A stretch of 64,000 nucleotides of DNA, from positions 82,774,923 to 82,838,922 of the forward strand of contig OX328124.1 in assembly GCA_946811695.1 (NCBI GenBank). The letters are read 5' to 3'. The stretch comes from Gonocerus acuteangulatus. Lineage: Eukaryota; Arthropoda; Insecta; Hemiptera; Coreidae. The translations under genes were made by a program, and so were the position numbers. Of the stretch, positions 37,401-47,794 are shown one piece after another. Numbering within the stretch: position 1 is the stretch's first letter; every line of letters begins with the position of its first letter. The notes beneath the pieces were generated by a model. It worked only from the letters and a program-made list of their open reading frames with translations. It did no database searches and was not told the DNA's origin.

Positions 37401-40400
37401 ATTTACCAGTCTGATCAAAGAAGCAATTACTAAATCCACTCCTATACGCTATAGTAATGATAAAGTAAATTCATTTAAAAATAACAGAATTGTAGATATA
37501 ATTACAAAACTGAAAACTAAGTTTAGACGATTATTCCAAAGAACTAGAAACCCACTGTATCAATCAATACATTCAACAATAGCCAGTTTTCTCAACAATT
37601 ATCTCCAACAGATCAGAAATAAAACCTGGAGCAAATTCCTATCTAAATTAAAGCCAAACAAAAACCTTTGGAATGTCCATAAAAACTTTACGAAAAAAGT
37701 CTGTAAAATCCCCCCTCTACATCAAGATCAAATAATCGCGTATGAGGATAGCGATAAAGCGAATATACTGGCTCAACACTATATTAATATAGATTTTAAT
37801 ATAGATATTAATATAGATTTTATTAATAATATATATTAATATAGATTAATCACTATATTAATATAGATTTTATTAATATAGGATTTTAATATAGTGTTGA
37901 GCCAGTATATTAGCGATAAAGCGAATATACTGGCTCAACACTATATTAAAATCCATTTTCAAAATATAGGGCTAGGTATAAGGAATCACACAAACAGAAT
38001 TAATAAATTTTCGGACAAATACATAAACGACAATTGTAATACAGCTATCACTCCCATAAATGAATTAACTAACATTTATGAAGTGAGAAAAATCATAAAA
38101 TCTTTGAAAAAGAAATCTCCCGGCAAAGATAATATACCCGTGGTATTCATAAAACAAATAACCCATAAAGCAATAGTGGAACTAGTTAATATAATTAATA
38201 AAGTCCTGCAACTTAAATACTTCCCTAACTCTTGGAAAGACTCTAAAATAATTCCCATAGCAAAACCTGGTAAAGATAATAAATTAGTTCAAAATTATCG
38301 GCCCATAAGTTTATTAAATATACTAAGCAAAATTACAGAAAAAATAAAATTAAAAAGATTAGACAAGTTCATCTTAAGAAACAACATATTAAGAAATGAC
38401 CAATTTGGATTCCGAAGTAAACACTCGACGACAGCTCAATTATGCCGACTAGTAGATCACATAACTGGAGAATTTAACAATAAAAAACACACTGGTCTGA
38501 TAACAATAGATGCTGAAAAAGCATTTGATACAGTTTGGCATCAAGGCCTAATATTTAAACTAAATCAATATAGGGTTCCAACTCATTTAATTCTTCTAAT
38601 TCACTCCTTTATCACTGGTAGATCTTTTACAGTTCAGATAAATAATACCGAATCTGTAGCTAAATTCCCCGCGGCCGGATTACCTCAAGGTTCAGTACTC
38701 TCACCGATACTCTATAATATCTATATAAACGATCTGCCCAACACCAAGAATGTACATACCTATCTATATGCCGATGACCTAGCATTCTCTTCATCCTCTT
38801 ACAGGATAGACACAATAAGAAACAGGCTTACCGAGGCTCTCACCAAAATCTCAAAGCTCTATTTGAAAAGGAAAATAAAAATTAATTTAGACAAAACTGA
38901 GTTCATAATTTTTACTAAGAGACGGCCGCGAGATTGTTCACCCATTAGAATGCCAAACGGTACTGAACTATCATGCAGAGATAGTGTAAAGTATTTAGGA
39001 TTACATCTGGATAGAGGATTAACATTCACCGATCATGTAAACAATACTTGTAACAAATCAATAAAGGCAATGTTTATTATGTATCCATACTTCAATAGAC
39101 AATCCACACTTTCAAACCAGAACAAAACTCTAATTTACAAACTATGCATTCGACCAATACTCACCTATGCTTGTCCAGTCTGGAGCTACACTTCGAATTA
39201 CAATTATAAAAAAATTCAAATAATTCAAAATAAATGCCTCCGAATAATAACTAACCAACCGATTTATACAAAAATTAATAAACTTCATTCGCTAGCTAAT
39301 ATTATAAGCTTAAAAACCTTTATTCGTAACCTGGCCAAAAAGTTCTTTTTTTATAGATGCAAATTAAATAAAAATAATTTAATTAAGAATTTAGGAAATT
39401 ATAATAAAAATTCATTAAAAAGATATGTCCATAAAAGGCTGAAACACATATTCTTGAAATATTTATAACTTGTAATCTGTAAGTTTAACTGTGTATCATA
39501 TTTTATTTTATTTTATTTTGTATGTAACATATTTTCCATCTCGCAGCATATTTTTTATGTATTGTACTAGAGTTAACATATCTTTTGGTGTTATTCTTTA
39601 TATTAATTATGCATAGGTTTTATTTCATTTTGTTTTTCCTATATTGCAAAATTGTGAGCTAAATATTGTTACAACATAGAATAATACTTAACATTGATTG
39701 TTGTATTCTTTTAAATAAATAAATAAAAATTTGAAAAAAAAAAAAAAAAAAAAAAAAAATGACAAAATCCAAAATGTATCCAGTTTTGCATTCAAAAAAT
39801 TGTATCGCAAAAAAGCTGCATTTTGAAGGGATGATTTTTTTTTTTTTTTAAAGTTTACCCTTGAATAATAAAAGGCTTTCAACTATAGATAAATTTCCAA
39901 TTTTTCCAAGCGGCTCTTATGAGCAGAATTCCGGAATCTCTAAAGGACGACAAGGCACTGTCTCAGGTACATAGTAAATGTGCCGTCCAGTAAGAGACAG
40001 CCTTTTTTTCTAGTGAATGGTGGGAGAGGTGAAGGCCTAAGACATCCAGTTGAAAAAAAGATAACAGAAACACTAGGACCCACTCCCAGAGAGCAGATAG
40101 CATTCTGAAGGTCATATGAAATGAAGAGATTTCAGAAAATGTAGCCTCTGTAGACTGATGTAGCCTTGGAGGGAGTATTTCTCAGCTCAAAAATGCTCGA
40201 GCATAGCCTGCGGAGATGTTAATCCAGCCCGGGTATTTTCTGGCCTAGCTTTCAGGTGATTAAAGAGCAGATAGTCAAAAAATATAAGCACACTATACTG
40301 AATGTGATCATTTATTGATCATCACTGTTTAGATATCAGGAAGCCCTCTAAAGGTAAGGCAGTAAATTTATTGTTGTAATCTTCCCAAAGAATCACCATC

Positions 40401-43400
40401 TGGGCATGAACCATGTAGAGCATACCAAGTAAATGATATAAAAAGCTGCAGTGAGTTTTAACTCTGTCTTGATTCCAACCTGACTTAGTGATTCCACAAA
40501 GAGAAGTCCTTAATAATACCAAAATTATTGGTTTTTTTCTCTATGTATTTACTGGACCGTTAAGAATTTTCTAAGATATCTTTTAATTTACTAAATTTTT
40601 ATACTCTAGTTTTAAGTAAATTTTTTAATGAACGATTTGATTATAGCCAAAATATATTTTTAAAAATACTGAAACATAATAATAAGTTTGTACTGCTTTC
40701 AGCTAAGTTCATGGTATGAAATTGACCACACTATAGAGAAATACAACAATCTTTTGGAGTACAGCTATTCTAAAGCACAAAAATCTCAGTTTAAAGTAAA
40801 TGAATGGCTTGATTCGCCCTGGAAGAGATTTTTTGAGGTATATTTCCCTTCTTTGGTATTAATAGTTAAATTAATTTGATTCGATTTTGAAATAAATTCT
40901 CATTAAACCAAATATATCACTTAATCATGGAATGAAAGAAAAACCAACAATGAAAGTAATAAAAATTTTTTGCTTTCCAAAATATTTCATATCTGAATTA
41001 TGTACTATGTATTATGAAATATTTGGAGGCTGAAATATATGAGCGTTAAGGCTTGAGCGCTCTGTACCAAAGGGCCATTGGTTGGATTCCCACTAGGGGT
41101 GTTGACTTTTCTTTAGAAAAAAGAAAAGGCATCAGCCCTATCCTGGCTAGAAAAGGGTGGTAACCTATAGATAACCCGTCCTAAAATTCATAGTTAATAA
41201 TAAATGAGTGTTAAAATTTAATAATTATTATGAAATATACACTATGTATTTCCCTAAGCACCATTTAACAACCTAATACTGTTTCATCTAATAAGAAAAC
41301 ATATTTCTTTTTTGCCAAGTTTTGATTGTTGGCATTTTCCTATTTTTTCAGAAAAAGCTTCAGTTAGTAGAGCCAAATACATCTGTTATTCCATCTGTAT
41401 ACAAAGCAACTCTCGAAAATTTGTTGAACTATCAAACTGACATCAATATTCATCCATCTATTTTAGAGAAAGTAGGCAAAAACTTAAAACTTGCTAAGGA
41501 AAACAAGATAAATTGGGCGATGGCAGAAAATTTGGCCATAGCCTTCATGTTACAGGTACGTTATTTTTTGATAGCATTGATTGAATGGAATATAAATGGA
41601 AAATTTATTTAAATAAATATGTTTTATATTATAAGATGGATACATTTTTCTCGTCCTTTTGACATATTTTCAGGATTACATAAAAAAATAATAAAACATT
41701 ACATCCTTCACCTAGGAGAACCATCTGCAGGCAGGGCCATGTTTAGACTGAGAAGATCAATCTGAATTTTGGTTACACTTGGAGTAGAGAAAATAGTATA
41801 AACAAAAATATTTTATAACATACATGGTTGTGTGTATATATATTGTTAAATATCTGAAAAACAGTTGAGATAATATGGTAATTGGCGTTCCAAATCACAG
41901 CAGGATGCATTATGTAGAAACACGCTAAAAAGATGAAATATCTTTGAGTCAGATTTCTAGCACTTTCCAGAGTAATGTAGCTATTGAGGTTGCACTCATG
42001 AAGGAATTATTGTAAAATTTCTTCTAATGCCGGCATTTAATTGGCCGGATGGTGGTGGTACATCATTTTACTGGTAAAACTCTTAGAAGGCATACATGCT
42101 TCCTTTTAGAGGCAGCAACTTGTATTTCTACTAAGAAAATAAATGTTTCTACTAAGGCATCTGTGGCTGGAATGCCTGATTTTCCATCTAGTTTTTGATA
42201 TTGTAATAATATATGCATAAATAGGTGATATATATAGTTAGTAATTAAATATTTTTATTTTGGTTAAACTGTCTACATATTTTTATTCCTATCATATGCA
42301 CTTGTAAATAACATACCAGGAAGGATTTACATATTCTGAATTTATTTTATAATTCGGTACCTAAATCACATAAATACACAATAATAAAATTGGTACATAT
42401 TATTATATTCTCTAATAATAAGGTTTTTCAAATAAATAAGTGACAGCTTCTAACTGAATTCTCTTATCAGGCATTTTCTCTAATCTGACTGTGCCCCGGT
42501 CCCGGCGACAACGGATTAGGGAGAGTCTACTGTAATAACACCATAATATATATAATTCGACTATTTTTTTAGGAAGGTATAAACGTCCGGCTGACAGGAG
42601 ACAGGAGTGAGGAAGGTGCATCCATAGAAAGGAACCATTTATGGTATGCTATTGATAGTGATCAGAACCGAATCCCGCTCAGAGCAATGTATAAAGCTCA
42701 AGGGTACTACACAGTATGCAACAGCTTGTCCTGCGAGGTATATTTTTATCATTGAATTTAATAATGTTAATGTCAACTAATCTCGTTTAGTATATTAGGC
42801 CGCTCCATAATCAGTGCTTAATATACAAATATTTTAGTAACTTATACCAAATAAAGTGCATATCCCTTTTAGCAACTGGTAAAAATACAAATGTCTCGAG
42901 TAAAACATAGACTTTACCACAATATTTTAAATCTATACATTTCAAAATTGTTGAAATAAAAAAGAACAAAACAATCATGTCTGTAGTGCATAATACGTTT
43001 ATATTGGACCAAATGAAATTGTTTTGTTTTTTTTGTGTTGATATATAAAGATGTTTTTTATATCTCAAAGAATATATTTTTTATTTATATGCATTACAGA
43101 ATCTTAAAGGCATTTAAAATTTCCTAGTTTGCCAACTTGGGTTTTGAAATCGGGTTTTCACAAACAAGCCCAAAGTCACTTGTCATTTGGGAAAGTGGAG
43201 AAGAGGATCGAACAAGTTCAGCACAATACATGATAGATGTCTTCTTGGCTGCCGGGGAAGGACGGTGGTTCAGACAAACAGGAATAGTATGTCTGATTCC
43301 ACATGGAATGGAAGGTACATTATGATTCCTTACATGGGCGTATATAAGGGGGGGCTGAGGGGGCTGCAGCCCCCTCAGCCCTCAAAATTTTGATTTGATC

Positions 43401-45114
43401 GGTAAAAATTTCATAAAACCCTTAAAAATAAATTAAATAAGATCATTTAGTTCATAAAACATATTCTATTTTGAATGTAATAGCGTTTAAGTTGGCTAAA
43501 ACTCTTCCAAGATCTAAATTGTTAGTATTCCATACACCTAAAATGGTCTCAGCCCCCCCCCCAAATTTTCCCAGCCCCCTCCAAAATTATCTAGGCGCAC
43601 GGTAGTGCACCAGGCCAAGTTCCGGCCTAAGCATACTGTGTGTATATTACAGGCGGTCTTATATAACTTTCAACCAGGTAAAGATAAAGTTATGAAATTT
43701 TACACAGGTATTATACTACTAGATGTGAGTAAAACTGGAAATTTTCATAATTCTACATCGAATAGTTTCTGAGATATAAGCGATCGAAAATCGGGATTTA
43801 TAGGACTCACTCACTCACTGACTCATCAAAATTATTAGGCACTTCCCATGATGCTAGAGACTTGAAATTTTGCATGAAGATAGATATGAAGACGTTATTA
43901 AAGGAAAAAATCTAAAAATGGCAAAAAGTTGTGTTTGACTCAGCTTCCGGGGCGGGGGCGTGCCAGTTTTGAACTTCCTTCGGAAACCCATCATTCCGTG
44001 CGAAATCCATGATGTGGGGTATCAAATGAATTGTCTCAGTATGAAGAACCTATATTTGATGTTTTAAGAAACAATTAGACGCATATAGGCTCGGTAAAAA
44101 TCTTATACCAGCTATGTATGTTTGTTCCTCTTACAAATCCGTACCGTTTGACCGATTTTGACCAAACTTGGGACACAGATGGGTCTTGATACGGGTAGAA
44201 TCATAGGCTAGGTTAAATTGTCTATCAGCTGTCTGTCTGTCTGTTCGTTCCTTATACAAATACACACCGTTTGACCGATTTTGACAATATTTGTCACACA
44301 TGTCGGTCTTTATCCGGGTAGTGTCATAGACTAGTCAAAATCTTCTATCAGCTGTCTGTCTGCATGTTTGTTCCTTACACAAATTCACACCATTTGACCG
44401 ATTTTGACCAAACTTGGCACACAGGTAGGCCTTGGTCCGGGGAATGCACTAGGCTAGGTAAAAAAGGTCTTTTAGCTGTCTGTATGTATGTTTGTTCCTT
44501 ATACAAATTCACACCGTTTGGCCTATTTTGACCAAACTTGGCACGAAGGTAGTTCTTGATACGGGAGTGTCATATTACCTATGACGTTTTCTACTTTTTG
44601 CTCCATCGAAATGCCATCATTCCTTCTGAAACCCATCATGTGTGGTATCAAATGAATTGTCTTGGTAAGGAGAACCTATATTTTATGTTTTAAGAAAACA
44701 TTTCGACGCATCTTAACAAAAACAGTTGTGACTTCTTTCTTAAATGTAGTAAATAAAGTCATAGGGGTTCACTGCATAATATACTTCAAAGCAGATACTA
44801 AGTTTTTCAAATTCGAGCCATCTAAATTACAAAGTTTAGGATCACAAACACAAAATGTATCGAAGGGAGCGTTTCTTTGTGGGGACAGGAACTTGGCCTC
44901 TATTTCACATTTATGTTTTTTTGGGGATTTTCTATATACGCCCATGATTCCTTACTTTAAACTATAACTTATACTCATAAAGCCATACAGAAAAAACAAA
45001 TGGAGTTTCCCTTTCACTTATATTAAAAGAATAAAAAATACAAACAAAATAAACACAAACAAACTTTATGTTAATTAATAAAACTTGTGTTATAACTTGT
45101 GCTGTAGATGCGCC

Positions 45115-45159
<45 letters not shown>

Positions 45160-47748
45160 TGGATGTTTGTTAACCAGCAAAATTGCTAATAATAATAACT
45201 CAGAGTGTATTGTGCTCAACTAAGGAAGAAGTGGTATAACTATAAATAACCAAAAACGGTCCATCAGAAATGGGAGTTTATGGAAAAACCAAATTATTAA
45301 TTTGACAATACCGTCCGTTATTTTTACTTCCTTAGAAAGCATAAGCCTGTTTATGTCAAATGAAAACTCAGTAGATATGATGTCCAACTAATGAAAACAC
45401 ATATTGATAACATAAGCAAAATTAGTCCATTATGAGTCCAAATAATAGGACTCCAGAACCATTTTTTTATTATTTTTTTTTTTTTCAAATAATTTCAACT
45501 GCTGTCTATAACAAATATAAAGAAGCAAAACTATTTATACTTATATTCATATACCAAATTCATATTGGTTAGTTTAATCACATTCCTCAGTTATATTTGG
45601 CATGAACTAACCGCCTTGCTGAGATATGTGTTTAGTTATGCAGCTTCTGCATGACCGATTTTTTTGATTTATATGTAATAAACCCCTGAAAATAATTTTG
45701 GCTAAATAAATATTTGGTACAAGTTTCATTAGTACCTATGTTTGTAAAACAAAAAGTTGGAAGGGTTGACAAAGGTAATTTCAACCTTTTAGCTTCAAGC
45801 AAAAGTTTTGTTCTTGTTTTTTTTTTTTTTTTTTCCTTTTTTTGAAAGATGAAAGCACAATGGAACACAGCTACAATAACTACTACTGTATAGAGAACTG
45901 AAAATTGAGAGAGTGGAGGGGATGAATCACTGGCACATGTCATGTTATTACATGGCTGGACTACTAGAATGGCAAGGAAGAACTGAGATGAGTGAGAGAG
46001 AGAGACTGGTGGGGGTAAGTCACTGGTCACTGGTGAGTCCGTAAACATTTTGTTGAATAGCTGTTTTCTCTTTTATAACTGAATAGTATTTATACCAGGG
46101 GAACAAATTAGCTATCGTATAAGTGGATGTTGCATTTAACTGAATATCGCAAAAGTGAATAATTCATTACACAGGATTAAATGGATTTTCGTAGGGGAAC
46201 AAAAAATTCTTTCTATAACTGAATGTTTCGTATAAGTGAGATTCCATTGTACATTCCTTGAAAACTTGAGATGTAATATAATCACTTTCACTTTAAGAAA
46301 AGAAAAGTAGATAAATGCAATATCAAATGCCCCATCTATAGTTACAGTAACTATTAACTACCTAGAGATAGGCGTAGACTTTAAATAAATAGTTAAAGCT
46401 ATAAATAAGTAATTTATTTTCCCTATGTATATAGTTCATATAAACCCACTTAATAGGCAGAGGCGAAGGAGCGTCAACAGGCCGACCCGAGCGCTTTCTT
46501 CAAATGTGCAATGATGATTACACGGCACCAATCACCAACATGGTTATGCAGCTTACCCAATGTAATTGGATTATAGCAAATGTGACCACTCCAGCCAATT
46601 ATTTTCATGTACTTCGCAGACAGATGAAAGTGAATTTTAGGAAACCCCTGATTCTTTTTACTCTTAAAAAACTTTACAAGAACCCAGACATTTATTCATC
46701 AAGAGAAGAATTTTTGTATAAAAAGAAGTACGTATTTCTAAGTTTCTGATATAGCTATCTTCCAGAAGGATAGAAAATGTTATATTTCTTCACCTCCATT
46801 CTGGCATTCTCTTACTCAACTTTCTATAATGTACCACAATTGAACGATACCATTCTCCCTTTTCTGTCCCTTGCTAGTGGTAGTTTTTTTTTGTTTTGTT
46901 TTTTCGTTTTTAACGGCGCATCAACTATTTAGCGCCAGTAGTACTTAGTATACTAAATGTTGCTATTTTTAGGCCCACGAATCTAATATTAGACTTGATC
47001 TCTATATAACTAGGTCATATTATCCCTACCATGTCAAACTATCGAATATGCAAATTGGAGCAAACTAGGAAATTAATATATTCTATCCATTGACAAAGTA
47101 ATGTATTGAAAAATGGTCTTATTCGATACTCTATTTAACGAATTAAAGGGGTTGCAACAATTTGCAGCCAGCCGTATTGCCCACAATCCAAGAGCAAAGT
47201 GTTGAATCTGAAAAACGAGATTTCTCATATTCGATAGTTTGACATGGTAGGGAAAATATTTACCCCGTTGTACTAGCTGGTCTCACACGCCATAATGTAT
47301 AAGCTAATCACTTTCAAATGTGATTCTAGCACAGACTGTGTACAAGGGTTATGTTTTAGTTCCTGAATTTGAGCAGAAGGCTCTAAACGAATTTATTTTT
47401 TATGTATTTATTCTTTATTTTGCTAATTTACATAGTACAGTAAAAGAGTCTTTCAATCTATCTAATAACACTATACATACTGATGTGAGGGATAGCAAAG
47501 TAGTACACCGCTTGATTCATGTACTGGAGGTCCTGAGTTAGAGATTCAGTCCTTAATATTCTATCAGGGGTCAGGCTTTGTGTATCATACCATTTCCAGG
47601 CCTGCCTAGCCTTTAATGGGTACCTGCAAGGGGGAAGATCAGGCAGCCAAGGCATAGTGATGTCTAAACTATCTCAGTAGTCTGCTATAAGGCCAAGAAT
47701 TAGACACCTGAAACGTAGCAGCCCCTTTGGACATTCTCACCTCTTATG

Positions 47749-47794
<46 letters not shown>

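Larger units (their letters stand above)
36707..39759 (+). mobile_element. 5'-truncated Jockey-type LINE with poly-A tail
   Basis: It is flanked by a 9-bp target duplication TGACAAAAT (36698-36706 and 39760-39768). The 3' tail (39736-39759) is poly-A after AATAAATAAATAAA. It starts within the endonuclease of ORF2, so ORF1 and the 5' part are missing. The endonuclease holds one TGA in place of the expected Gly before [10 protein letters not shown], and ends in the SSDHNAI motif near 37225. Confidence 0.92.
36192..40702 (+). other. OGDH-like intron 7 with a sense-strand LINE
   Basis: It holds the Jockey-type LINE 36707-39759. The sequence right of the LINE (39769-40702) shows no gene. Confidence 0.65.
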
